Below are positions 44,610 to 55,466 of a DNA stretch of 64,000 nt, one piece after another. The notes beneath the pieces are model-generated. The model was not told the DNA's origin. It worked only from the letters and a program-made list of their open reading frames with translations, and searched no databases. Position 1 is the first letter of the stretch. Each line of letters starts with the position of its first letter. The DNA comes from Mytilus californianus (taxonomy: Eukaryota; Mollusca; Bivalvia; Mytilida; Mytilidae): positions 67,663,558 to 67,727,557 of the forward strand of contig NW_026262668.1 of NCBI RefSeq assembly GCF_021869535.1, in the 5' to 3' direction. The translations under genes and the position numbers were made by a program.

Positions 44610-46244
44610 AATTAAAGACAATTCAAACAATGAAACTAATGGCATAATTTATAAAACAAATATGTCAGAAATGAACCGACAACTACTAAATCAAACTTCT
44701 GTCTTGGGACCGGCACATAAATAATAATCTGGCCTTGGGCTGGGCTGTAGGGCTAAACACAAATGTACAAGTTACATAAACAATATATTATAGCACAGGG
44801 GCGCGTATCATAGATATTTTGGGGCGGAAATATATGCCAGTCGACTGGTATGCTTTATATATTGTGTGTTTATAGCTCACCATTGCGTGTTTCAGATTCC
44901 CTTGACTAGTAGATACGTAGCCAGCGATTGAGCTAAGGAAGTACTGCTTAAATAGCTCAGTCTGTTAAAGCCAACAAAGCGTCAAAGGGCAGACTTGTAA
45001 CACAGAACTTTTCAGACATGCTCACTGGTTACAAGTGATTACATTTATGAATTTTAAAATCATATAAATAACCCTTAAGTTTAACCCCTTTTCTATAATT
45101 CGTAATGTTCACTGGACATAAACATCATAACATCTAGGTAGACTAAATCATCACCCCCCTTTTTGCTTTGTGCTCGCTTACACTCGTATTAATTCTTGGA
45201 ATATATTAATCAAATTAACCAAGATATTTCCAGAAGCATAACAATGTTTTATAAATGTGAACTAGTGTCATATCTTACCAGTTTTAACGCATGATAAGGT
45301 TATTCTCTATTTTGTACGTTTCCTTTGTCTTTGTTTACAGCATGGTAAATAAAACTGCCGGTTACTGGTTTCCAAAATTGCTTCGGATCATGTTCGTTGG
45401 TCATCGGGAACAGTTAGATTTTAAATGTGTAAACTTTTGTTGTCGGTACTTGAACAGAAAATCCGGAAAATAGCAATACGTGCACTGTAAAAGGCTATAT
45501 ATGGGAAGTACCGCTTCAATCACTGTCATTTGATGAAATAAAGTTTTCCTTCCATAACCTAAATTAATGTTTGCAAAATATTGTTTAAACATTCTCTATT
45601 AAATGTTTTTAGGTAAATGTATTCATAATATTTTTTTAAAATGTTGTTTAAATATTAGCAACAAAATGTTTTATAAATTCGTTTTCTCAATATTAAATGC
45701 GTAACGTTTTTTAAATGTTTTTGGGTAAATGTATTCATAATATTATTTTAAAATGTTGTTAAAATATTAGTAACAAAATGATTTATAAATTCATTTTCTC
45801 AATATTAAATGCGTAACGTTTTTAAAATGTTTTCATCAAATATTATGAAGAAATGTTGTTAAAATATCTTAAAGGCATGTTATTAAAACATTTCATGAAA
45901 CATATTTAGAAAATGTTTTTAAAACATCGCAGCAATATTGTTAAGAATGTTTTACTCATATGCTTTTAAAATGTTTTTCAGAAGTAGAACGTACATATCT
46001 TCTGAACATTTATAAAACATTCAAACAAAATATCTTAAAAAATGTCATTGAAAACATTTTCATGAATATTCTTACATCATTGTAAAAATATTTTCAAAAA
46101 ATGTTTTAAATAAATGTTTTTAAAATATAAGAAAAAATATCTACATAACATCACGAAAATATTTTTTCGACAACGTTTTGAGACGACATTTATACAACCT
46201 TATAAAAATGTTGTCAAAATGTTTTGTGCTACCTGGGAAGCGTC

Positions 46245-46326
46245 GGTAGCGTGGCCGAGCGGTCTAAGGCGCTGGTTTAAGGCACCAGTCTCCTCGGAGG
46301 CGTGGGTTCGAATCCCACCGCTGCCA
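46245..46326 (+). tRNA. tRNA-Leu (AAG), copy 22
   Basis: Gene intact, only eight bases from the end of the DNA transposon, so its upstream spacer is replaced. Confidence 0.97.
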
Positions 46327-46610
46327 AGTGATTTTTTTAAGTAAGTTAGGAATCAATTTATCGATTTTTGCATTTATTGACGAAAATTTTAATGCATAAA
46401 AGATTAATACATTGAAGATCTTGTTTTAATCATAGATAGAACACAATTATCATGTTTCATTTACGTATTTCAAATTCTGAACGCTATCTACATGCAGTTA
46501 AAAATTCATGACTAGCATTGCAGAAGAATAACTGGTTACACGTATAATACAGGTTTTCACAACTATTCGAAATGCTTTGAAAACAGGAGTAACGGGGGAG
46601 AAAAAAACTA

Positions 46611-46701
46611 TGCCCCGGGTGAGGATCGAACTCACGACCTTCAGATCGCTCTGTCATTTGTGATTATGAGACTGACGCGCTACCTACTGCGCTACCGAGG
46701 C
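46611..46701 (-). tRNA. tRNA-Met (CAT, intron), copy 22
   Basis: No change seen against copy 1. Confidence 0.97.
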
Positions 46702-47441
46702 CATGGTTCTAAAACTTCAATTTAAGGTGTAAATACTTCATAACATTACCATTAACATTGTAGTTACTTGTCAAGGTGAGTGCAGGGCAAAAAGAAACAT
46801 CTTTTTCTTAAAGGAAACATATTTCAAAACATAATGAGCTGTGTTGGTTGTTCATTTTTATAGTTCTTTAGTTTTTGAAATACTTTTTATGGTTTTGGGT
46901 TTTTTCCCCCCATTTCTTTTTTCTCCAGGAGCAAATTAAGTATATAGTGATGACAGAAAACTCTTTTAAAAAAATATGCTGCGGAAACTATTTGTTGTTA
47001 GCGAAAAAACGTTTTGCACGTGCATTAATCACGTTTCAGTGAGCACAGTTAGCATTGAAGCCGTTATAATTTCAACGATTTTCGCGCGGTCAAAATGTAC
47101 TATAGTCTAATTCATCCAATTTGAAATAGTGAAAACCGCCCTCCTGTATGACGTTACTTGTGAGTACTAATATCAAATTCTAAGCCAAATTAAGTCCATG
47201 TTACCATATATAGTCAAATCATAGATAACTCTGTTAAGATAGAGAAGCGAAATGATAGAATTTAATATGCATTGTGCTAGATATCAATAGTATTAGGACG
47301 GAATAATAATTTAATTTTGGAAAGAGAAAAAAAAACATGTTGCTACGTAATATTTCGTATTTTATGCCTGTAAGACATATTTTGTCAGTTGTAAATAATG
47401 TAAACGAATGATACCTTGATTAAGCTGCAATAGTAAGCGTC

Positions 47442-47523
47442 GGTAGCGTGGCCGAGCGGTCTAAGGCGCTGGTTTAAGGCACCAGTCTCCTCGGAGGCGT
47501 GGGTTCGAATCCCACCGCTGCCA
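47442..47523 (+). tRNA. tRNA-Leu (AAG), copy 23
   Basis: Same as the 628 copy. Confidence 0.97.
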
Positions 47524-47807
47524 AGTGATTTTTTTAAGTAAGTTAGGAATCAATTTATCGATTTTTGCATTTATTGACGAAAATTTTAATGCATAAAAGA
47601 TTAATACATTGAAGATCTTGTTTTAATCATAGATAGAACACAATTATCATGTTTCATTTACGTATTTCAAATTCTGAACGCTATCTACATGCAGTTAAAA
47701 ATTCATGACTAGCATTGCAGAAGAATAACTGGTTACACGTATAATACAGGTTTTCACAACTATTCGAAATGCTTTGAAAACAGGAGTAACGGGGGAGAAA
47801 AATACTA

Positions 47808-47898
47808 TGCCCCGGGTGAGGATCGAACTCACGACCTTCAGATCGCTCTGTCATTTGTGATTATGAGACTGACGCGCTACCTACTGCGCTACCGAGGC
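47808..47898 (-). tRNA. tRNA-Met (CAT, intron), copy 23
   Basis: Gene unchanged; its T7 terminator is broken to T5 by an A. Confidence 0.96.
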
Positions 47899-48637
47899 CA
47901 TGGTTCTAAAACTTCAATTTAAGGTGTAAATACTTCATAACATTACCATTAACATTGTAGTTACTTGTCAAGGTGAGTGTAGGGCAGGAAGAAACATCTT
48001 TTTCTTAAAGGAAACATATTTCAAAACATAATGAGCTGTGTTGGTTGTTCATTTTTATAGTTCTTTAGTTTTTGAAATACTTTTTATGGTTTTGGGTTTT
48101 TTACCCCCATTTCTTTTTTCTCCAGGAGCAAATTAAGTATATAGTGATGACAGAAAACTCTTTTAAAAAAATATGCTGCGGAAACTATTTGTTGTTAGCG
48201 AAAAAACGTTTTGCACGTGCATTAATCACGTTTCAGTGAGCACAGTTAGCATTGAAGCCGTTATAATTTCAACGATTTTCGCGCGGTCAAAATGTACTAT
48301 AGTCTAATTCATCCAATTTGAAATAGTGAAAACCGCCCTCCTGTATGACGTTACTTGTGAGTACTAATATCAAATTCTAAGCCAAATTAAGTCCATGTTA
48401 CCATATATAGTCAAATCATAGATAACTCTGTTAAGATAGAGAAGCGAAATGATAGAATTTAATATGCATTGTGCTAGATATCAATAGTATTAGGACAGAA
48501 TAATAATTTAATTTTGGAAAGAGAAAAAAAACATGTTGCTACGTAACATTTCGTATTTTATGCCTGTAAGACATATTTTGTCAGTTGTAAATAATGTAAA
48601 CGAATGATACCTTGATTAAGCTGCAATAGTAAGCGTC

Positions 48638-48719
48638 GGTAGCGTGGCCGAGCGGTCTAAGGCGCTGGTTTAAGGCACCAGTCTCCTCGGAGGCGTGGGT
48701 TCGAATCCCACCGCTGCCA
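48638..48719 (+). tRNA. tRNA-Leu (AAG), copy 24
   Basis: Same as the 628 copy. Confidence 0.97.
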
Positions 48720-49003
48720 AGTGATTTTTTTAAGTAAGTTAGGAATCAATTTATCGATTTTTGCATTTATTGACGAAAATTTTAATGCATAAAAGATTAA
48801 TACATTGAAGATCTTGTTTTAATCATAGATAGAACACAATTATCATGTTTCATTTACGTATTTCAAATTCTGAACGCTATCTACATGCAGTTAAAAATTC
48901 ATGACTAGCATTGCAGAAGAATAACTGGTTACACGTATAATACAGGTTTTCACAACTATTCGAAATGCTTTGAAAACAGGAGTAACGGGGGAGAAAAAAA
49001 CTA

Positions 49004-49094
49004 TGCCCCGGGTGAGGATCGAACTCACGACCTTCAGATCGCTCTGTCATTTGTGATTATGAGACTGACGCGCTACCTACTGCGCTACCGAGGC
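49004..49094 (-). tRNA. tRNA-Met (CAT, intron), copy 24
   Basis: No change seen against copy 1. Confidence 0.97.
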
Positions 49095-49833
49095 CATGGT
49101 TCTAAAACTTCAATTTAAGGTGTAAATACTTCATAACATTACCATTAACATTGTAGTTACTTGTCAAGGTGAGTGTAGGGCAGGAAGAAACATCTTTTTC
49201 TTAAAGGAAACATATTTCAAAACATAATAAGCTGTGTTGGTTGTTCATTTTTATAGTTCTTTAGTTTTTGAAATACTTTTTATGGTTTTGGGTTTTTTAC
49301 CCCCATTTCTTTTTTCTCCAGGAGCAAATTAAGTATATAGTGATGACAGAAAACTCTTTTAAAAAAATATGCTGCGGAAACTATTTGTTGTTAGCGAAAA
49401 AACGTTTTGCACGTGCATTAATCACGTTTCAGTGAGCACAGTTAGCATTGAAGCCGTTATAATTTCAACGATTTTCGCGCGGTCAAAATGTACTATAGTC
49501 TAATTCATCCAATTTGAAATAGTGAAAACCGCCCTCCTGTATGACGTTACTTGTGAGTACTAATATCAAATTCTAAGCCAAATTAAGTCCATGTTACCAT
49601 ATATAGTCAAATCATAGATAACTCTGTTAAGATAGAGAAGCGAAATGATAGAATTTAATATGCATTGTGCTAGATATCAATAGTATTAGGACAGAATAAT
49701 AATTTAATTTTGGAAAGAGAAAAAAAACATGTTGCTACGTAACATTTCGTATTTTATGCCTGTAAGACATATTTTGTCAGTTGTAAATAATGTAAACGAA
49801 TGATACCTTGATTAAGCTGCAATAGTAAGCGTC

Positions 49834-49915
49834 GGTAGCGTGGCCGAGCGGTCTAAGGCGCTGGTTTAAGGCACCAGTCTCCTCGGAGGCGTGGGTTCGA
49901 ATCCCACCGCTGCCA
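49834..49915 (+). tRNA. tRNA-Leu (AAG), copy 25
   Basis: Same as the 628 copy. Confidence 0.97.
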
Positions 49916-50199
49916 AGTGATTTTTTTAAGTAAGTTAGGAATCAATTTATCGATTTTTGCATTTATTGACGAAAATTTTAATGCATAAAAGATTAATACA
50001 TTGAAGATCTTGTTTTAATCATAGATAGAACACAATTATCATGTTTCATTTACGTATTTCAAATTCTGAACGCTATCTACATGCAGTTAAAAATTCATGA
50101 CTAGCATTGCAGAAGAATAACTGGTTACACGTATAATACAGGTTTTCACAACTATTCGAAATGCTTTGAAAACAGGAGTAACGGGGGAGAAAAATACTA

Positions 50200-50290
50200 T
50201 GCCCCGGGTGAGGATCGAACTCACGACCTTCAGATCGCTCTGTCATTTGTGATTATGAGACTGACGCGCTACCTACTGCGCTACCGAGGC
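50200..50290 (-). tRNA. tRNA-Met (CAT, intron), copy 25
   Basis: Gene unchanged; T5 terminator as at 47808. Confidence 0.96.
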
Positions 50291-51029
50291 CATGGTTCTA
50301 AAACTTCAATTTAAGGTGTAAATACTTCATAACATTACCATTAACATTGTAGTTACTTGTCAAGGTGAGTGTAGGGCAGGAAGAAACATCTTTTTCTTAA
50401 AGGAAACATATTTCAAAACATAATGAGCTGTGTTGGTTGTTCATTTTTATAGTTCTTTAGTTTTTGAAATACTTTTTATGTTTTTGGGTTTTTTCCCCCC
50501 ATTTCTTTTTTCTCCAGGAGCAAATTAAGTATATAGTGATGACAGAAAACTCTTTTAAAAAAATATGCTGCGGAAACTATTTGTTGTTAGCGAAAAAACG
50601 TTTTGCACGTGCATTAATCACGTTTCAGTGAGCACAGTTAGCATTGAAGCCGTTATAATTTCAACGATTTTCGCGCGGTCAAAATGTACTATAGTCTAAT
50701 TCATCCAATTTGAAATAGTGAAAACCGCCCTCCTGTATGACGTTACTTGTGAGTACTAATATCAAATTCTAAGCCAAATTAAGTCCATGTTACCATATAT
50801 AGTCAAATCATAGATAACTCTGTTAAGATAGAGAAGCGAAATGATAGAATTTAATATGCATTGTGCTAGATATCAATAGTATTAGGACAGAATAATAATT
50901 TAATTTTGGAAAGAGAAAAAAAACATGTTGCTACGTAACATTTCGTATTTTATGCCTGTAAGACATATTTTGTCAGTTGTAAATATTGTAAACGAATGAT
51001 ACCTTGATTAAGCTGCAATAGTAAGCATC

Positions 51030-51111
51030 GGTAGCGTGGCCGAGCGGTCTAAGGCGCTGGTTTAAGGCACCAGTCTCCTCGGAGGCGTGGGTTCGAATCC
51101 CACCGCTGCCA
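51030..51111 (+). tRNA. tRNA-Leu (AAG), copy 26
   Basis: Same as the 628 copy; the upstream flank reads AGCATCGG. Last complete tRNA-Leu in the window. Confidence 0.97.
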
Positions 51112-51395
51112 AGTGATTTTTTTAAGTAAGTTAGGAATCAATTTATCGATTTTTGCATTTATTGACGAAAATTTTAATGCATAAAAGATTAATACATTGA
51201 AGATCTTGTTTTAATCATAGATAGAACACAATTATCATGTTTCATTTACGTATTTCAAATTCTGAACGCTATCTACATGCAGTTTAAAATTCATGACTAG
51301 CATTGCAGAAGAATAACTGGTTACACGTATAATACAGGTTTTCACAACTATTCGAAATGCTTTGAAAACAGGAGTAACGGGGGAGAAAAAAACTA

Positions 51396-51486
51396 TGCCC
51401 CGGGTGAGGATCGAACTCACGACCTTCAGATCGCTCTGTCATTTGTGATTATGAGACTGACGCGCTACCTACTGCGCTACCGAGGC
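51396..51486 (-). tRNA. tRNA-Met (CAT, intron), copy 26
   Basis: No change seen against copy 1. Last complete tRNA-Met in the window. Confidence 0.97.
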
Positions 51487-52227
51487 CATGGTTCTAAAAC
51501 TTCAATTTAATACTTCATAACATTACCATTAACATTGTAGTTACTTGTCAAGGTGAGTGTAGGGCAGGAAGAAACATCTTTTTCTTAAAGGAAACATATT
51601 TCAAAACATAATAAGCTGTGTTGGTTGTTCATTTTTATAGTTCTTTAGTTTTTGAAATACTTTTTATGGTTTTGGGTTTTTTCCCCCCATTTCTTTTTTC
51701 TCCAGGAGCAAATTAAGTATATAGTGATGACAGAAAACTCTTTTAAAAAAATATGCTGCGGAAACTATTTGTTGTTAGCGAAAAAACGTTTTGCACGTGC
51801 ATTAATCACGTTTCAGTGAGCACAGTTAGCATTGAAGCCGTTATAATTTCAACGATTTTCGCGCGGTCAAAATGTACTATAGTCTAGATTGCATGGTTTC
51901 ATCCAATTTGAAATAGTGAAAACCGCCCTCCTGTATGACGTTACTTGTGAGTACTAATATCAAATTCTAAGCCAAATTAAGTCCATGTTACCATATATAG
52001 TCAAATCATAGATAACTCTGTTAAGATAGAGAAGCGAAATGATAGAATTTAATATGCATTGTGCTAGATATCAATAGTATTAGGACAGAATAATAATTTA
52101 ATTTTGGAAAGAGAAAAAAAACATGTTGCTACGTAACATTTTGTATTTTATGCCTGTAAGACATATTTTGTCAGTTGTAAATATTGTAAACGAATGATAC
52201 CTTGATTAAGCTGCAATAGTAAGCGTC

Positions 52228-52264
52228 GGTAGCGTGGCCGAGCGGTCTAAGACGCTGGTTTAAG
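52228..52264 (+). pseudogene. tRNA-Leu 5' part, cut by retroelement
   Basis: nt 1-37 of tRNA-Leu (with one G-to-A change), up to and including the 12-14-bp target duplication CGCTGGTTTAAG. Confidence 0.93.
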
Positions 52265-52392
52265 ATTACTTTAAATTCAACAAAGTGTTGACTGAAGATT
52301 TTCATGATGTAAGAACGACAAAACTAATGACTAATGCAGTGAGAAAAAGAATGCTGCAGATGATAGAATTTGTGACAAATAAAAAATTGTAA
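52265..52392 (+). pseudogene. C-terminal remnant of a retroelement ORF
   Basis: About 42 codons open from the 5' junction to TAA at 52390-52392, basic, containing LTEDFHDVRTTKLM. I do not recognise it. It is not clearly similar to the C-termini of the full-length LINEs here. As the truncated end of a LINE it is probably the end of its last ORF. Confidence 0.5.
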
Positions 52393-52993
52393 TTGTTTTA
52401 TTATTCAATTGTATTGTATTTTGTAAGAGAGAAAATGTGTATGGTTTTGTGAGAACGTTGTGAAAAAAAGTTTTTCCGAAAATTGATAATTCTTTTTTGT
52501 GATTTGTTTGCCTGTCTTAAAATAGCTGATGAATGACCTGATATTTAATACTTCGAATTTTAATTTGCGTAGTGGAATGGAATCCAGCCCTGTGCGAATT
52601 ACATTTCCGATTGTATCAATTTTCGCCCTCTGTCGGAGATAAGACGTTACAAATATTTTTCACTTTGAGTTTTCTTTGTATTCTGTGTAAGCTTTTTATC
52701 AATTTGAATGTATGTGCTGAATGGTAGATAAGAATGGGATAGAATATTAGTATAAGGACTTGATGTTTTTCTATAGAATATGATATATATATATGGATAT
52801 ACAAAAGTACATAACAAGACAATTATGTTCGTGAAAAATATTTCACGCATTATAAATGTATAGTAAATGAAAAATATTGATAATGATTCTTTTCAGAGAA
52901 AGGACAATAATTGATAACAATGTTTTCATTTATGTGTAAATCTAAACTGTGATATGTATATACCAAGTGTGAATATAATAAAGATTAAAAAAA
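52265..52993 (+). mobile_element. 5'-truncated non-LTR retroelement in tRNA-Leu
   Basis: A 729-bp insertion with an A tail after AATAAAGATT, abutting GGCGCTGG of tRNA-Leu, and a target duplication CGCTGGTTTAAG (52253-52264 and 52996-53007). It contains the last 42 codons of a reading frame and about 600 bp of 3' UTR. The last 110 bp (from CAGAGAAAGGACA) resemble the 3' end of the element at 1065-2629, which lies in a tRNA-Met gene. Confidence 0.88.
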
Positions 52994-53052
52994 GGCGCTG
53001 GTTTAAGGCACCAGTCTCCTCGGAGGCGTGGGTTCGAATCCCACCGCTGCCA
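52994..53052 (+). pseudogene. tRNA-Leu 3' part after retroelement
   Basis: nt 24-82 of tRNA-Leu, the exact counterpart of the fragment at 9146. Confidence 0.95.
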
Positions 53053-53335
53053 AGTGATTTTTTTAAGTAAGTTAGGAATCAATTTATCGATTTTTGCATT
53101 TATTGACGAAAATTTTAATGCATAAAAGATTAAAACATTGAAGATCTTGTTTTAATCATAGATAGAACACAATTATCATGTTTCATTTACGTATTTCAAA
53201 TTCTGAACGCTATCTACATGCAGTTTAAAATTCATGACTAGCATTGCAGAAGAATAACTGGTTACACGTATAATACAGGTTTTCACAACTATTCGAAATG
53301 CTTTGAAAACAGGAGTAACGGGGAGAAAAAAACTA

Positions 53336-53405
53336 TGCCCCGGGTGAGGATCGAACTCACGACCTTCAGATCGCTCTGTCATTTGTGATTATGAGACTGA
53401 CGCGC
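53336..53405 (-). pseudogene. tRNA-Met 3' part, cut by LINE
   Basis: 70 nt of tRNA-Met ending at GCGC. The 5' part, with the 13-bp duplication gagactgacgcgc, lies at 59392-59435. Confidence 0.95.
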
Positions 53406-53545
53406 TTTTTTTTTTATCTTTATTAAAATAAATCATCGGATATAGTACATGTTAAAACTGATAAAACTAATCAAATATAAACAACATTAATCAATATGCA
53501 TACAGTAATAGAAACAATGAGGTTTGTCATCTATATATCATACAT

Positions 53546-54628
53546 TTACAAATCAAATACTAAGACATCATCAGTTTCTTGTACAATTGGATTGTCTTTT
53601 AGAAAGTTCTTTTCAAAAACATTGCTCTTGTTATTTTGCTGACATAGGTATACAAAAAAATATATTACATAATGTTTCAATGTATATTGGAACAGTTTGA
53701 TCAAATTTACATTTTTGTGTCCATTTTTCAGTAAATTTCTTCTCCGAAAGATACAGAACCTAGCTACTGACAATACAAAATTTAAGAAAAGGTCATTCAC
53801 GCCTTTCATTATCCATCTGAGTCCATTTAATAATAACATTTCACTCTGTACTAAACTTATTTTATCAGAGTCACAATGTTCAAATATTTTACATAGTAAA
53901 GTAGACAAATAATCATGAAAGTCTTCTAGTTCATCACAGTTTATAAATATATGCATAATATCTTCATTTTCTTTATTACATACATCACACAATTCAGAAT
54001 CAGACAGCCCAATTTTCTTTAATTTCACATTTGTAAAGACACAGTTATGTATTATTTTATAATCCAACTCTATCATTTTTGAAGGCTTCCAAAACACATT
54101 AACATGTTTCCAAATTTTACACAATTCTGCTTCATATAATTTTTTCCATATAATTGGCCCAATAGGCTCTTCAATTATGTCTTCTAACAAACATTGATAT
54201 AACTTTTTAACATTACAAGATTTCAAGTCACAAGGTACATTTTTTATCAATACAGATATATCTATTGTTCTATCCATATTTCTATGGTGTACATTAGTGT
54301 CAATAGTATTCTTCCATTCCTTTGGTATAATAGATAATAAACAATGATACCTATCAATTACATATTGAATATTTACATAATCACATACATTATCAATCAT
54401 ATCTACAATTGCATTTTTTGGTAAAAACCCAGTCTTAACCTCATAGCAAATATCTTTGATAGCCACAATACCAGCTTGTATGAAATCATACCAAATAATA
54501 GTTTTATCATCTAAAACAATTTTTGGATTACAGAACAAAGGTTGATCATATATATTTTCAACAGTTAACTGAAAATCTAACTTACATCCTAGGGAGTACA
54601 AAACTTGACACATTTCTCGATAAACCAT
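53546..54628 (-). pseudogene. LINE copy II, ORF2 C-terminal fragment
   Basis: 360 codons matching the C-terminal domain of LINE copy I (for example KEWKNTIDTNVHH against VEWKNTVNTDIHR). The Cys-His motif CDVCNKENEDIMHIFINC is near residue 220. It is separated from the RT fragments by a break near 54665. Confidence 0.85.
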
Positions 54629-54774
54629 AGGAATACATTTTAATTCACAATTTGGTATTTTTGTTTATAATATTTCTAATACTAATTGCATGCCATATAT
54701 TTTGGATACAAAATATTTGAATGTATCTTTCCATAACACATGATACTGATCATCAATTAGTCTACCTATATATT

Positions 54775-55029
54775 TCAATCTAAATGCATACATTTTACAT
54801 TTAATATCAGACAACTGTAATCCACCTTTAACTTTTTCATAACTATAGAACTATATTTAACTAAATGGGATCTATTATCCCATATAAAATTGACACATAA
54901 TCTTTTAATTTCTACATATGCCCACTCTGGCATAGATGTAACAAATAATGCGTACCAAAATCTTGACAACATTAATGTATTTACAACAGTGACTCTACCT
55001 TGTAAAGTCAGTTGTCTCTGTAACCACAA
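54775..55029 (-). pseudogene. LINE copy II, ORF2 fragment after frameshift
   Basis: 84 codons in a shifted frame. LQGRVTVVNTLMLSRFWYAL matches the same block of copy I. The last 20 or so residues are out of frame through a second shift near 54835. Confidence 0.8.
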
Positions 55030-55418
55030 AGACTTCTTACTTTCTTTATTTTATTTTTCCAATTCATGTCATCACACAGTGATTTGTTAGGACCAACATA
55101 AACCCCAAGTAACTGAATAGCATCTTTACAAATTTGTAAGCCAAATTGCTCTTTTTCTACATCTGATAACTTTCCATTACCAACACATAAAATTTCTGAC
55201 TTCTGTTTATTAATTTTAGATCCAGTAGCCTTACTGTATAAATCAAATTCTTTAAAAACTTCTGATATAGATTCTTTTTTACATAAAGATAATGTAGTGT
55301 CATCTGCATGCTGATAAATTAATCCCTCTTTTTCACAGTTAGGGACTTTTATACCTTTGATTTTGACATTTTTAACAATTCTACAATGTAAAGGTTCAGC
55401 AGCAAGAACATATAACAA
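55008..55418 (-). pseudogene. LINE copy II, RT catalytic fragment
   Basis: In frame with the upstream ORF2 part but cut from it by the stop at 55467. It carries LIYQHADDTTLSL with the catalytic Asp pair and the KQKSEIL block. A frameshift near 55030 ends it. Confidence 0.85.
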
Positions 55419-55466
55419 TGCACTTATTGGACAACCTTGTCTAATACCATTTTCAATATGAAAATA

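Larger units (their letters stand above)
42582..46237. mobile_element. Non-autonomous DNA-transposon-like element, 3.66 kb
   Basis: The insertion separates the spacer end (...AATAGTAA) from AAGCGTCGG, directly before a tRNA-Leu. The termini are imperfect inverted repeats: CCCAGTTAACACAAAAACAT at the left and, reversed, CCCAGGTAGCACAAAACATT at the right. The flanks fit a 2-bp AA duplication. About 440 bp inside the left end and 640 bp inside the right end are full of short AAAACATTTT/AAAATGTTTT-type repeats on both strands. The interior (about 43030-45590) has no transposase and no ORF above 80 codons. It contains a smaller inverted-repeat element at 44275-44609 and a G-rich tract at 43034. 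I cannot assign a superfamily. Confidence 0.75.
46238..52264. repeat. tRNA tandem array, block F (five units)
   Basis: Units of about 1,196 bp. From about 47.9 kb the spacers share GGCAGGAAG in place of GGCAAAAAG, a block-specific variant also found at 59.5 kb. The unit after 51486 lacks about nine bases (GGTGTAAA region), and its spacer has the longer GATTGCATGG form at 51887. The block ends inside a tRNA-Leu gene. Confidence 0.96.
52994..53405. repeat. tRNA tandem array, block G
   Basis: The piece of one unit between the tRNA-Leu and tRNA-Met insertions; both tRNA genes of this unit are destroyed by retroelements. Confidence 0.95.

Noticed and set aside
46114..46344. 76-codon frame running from the transposon into tRNA-Leu
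   Set aside because: It is read straight through a structural RNA gene.
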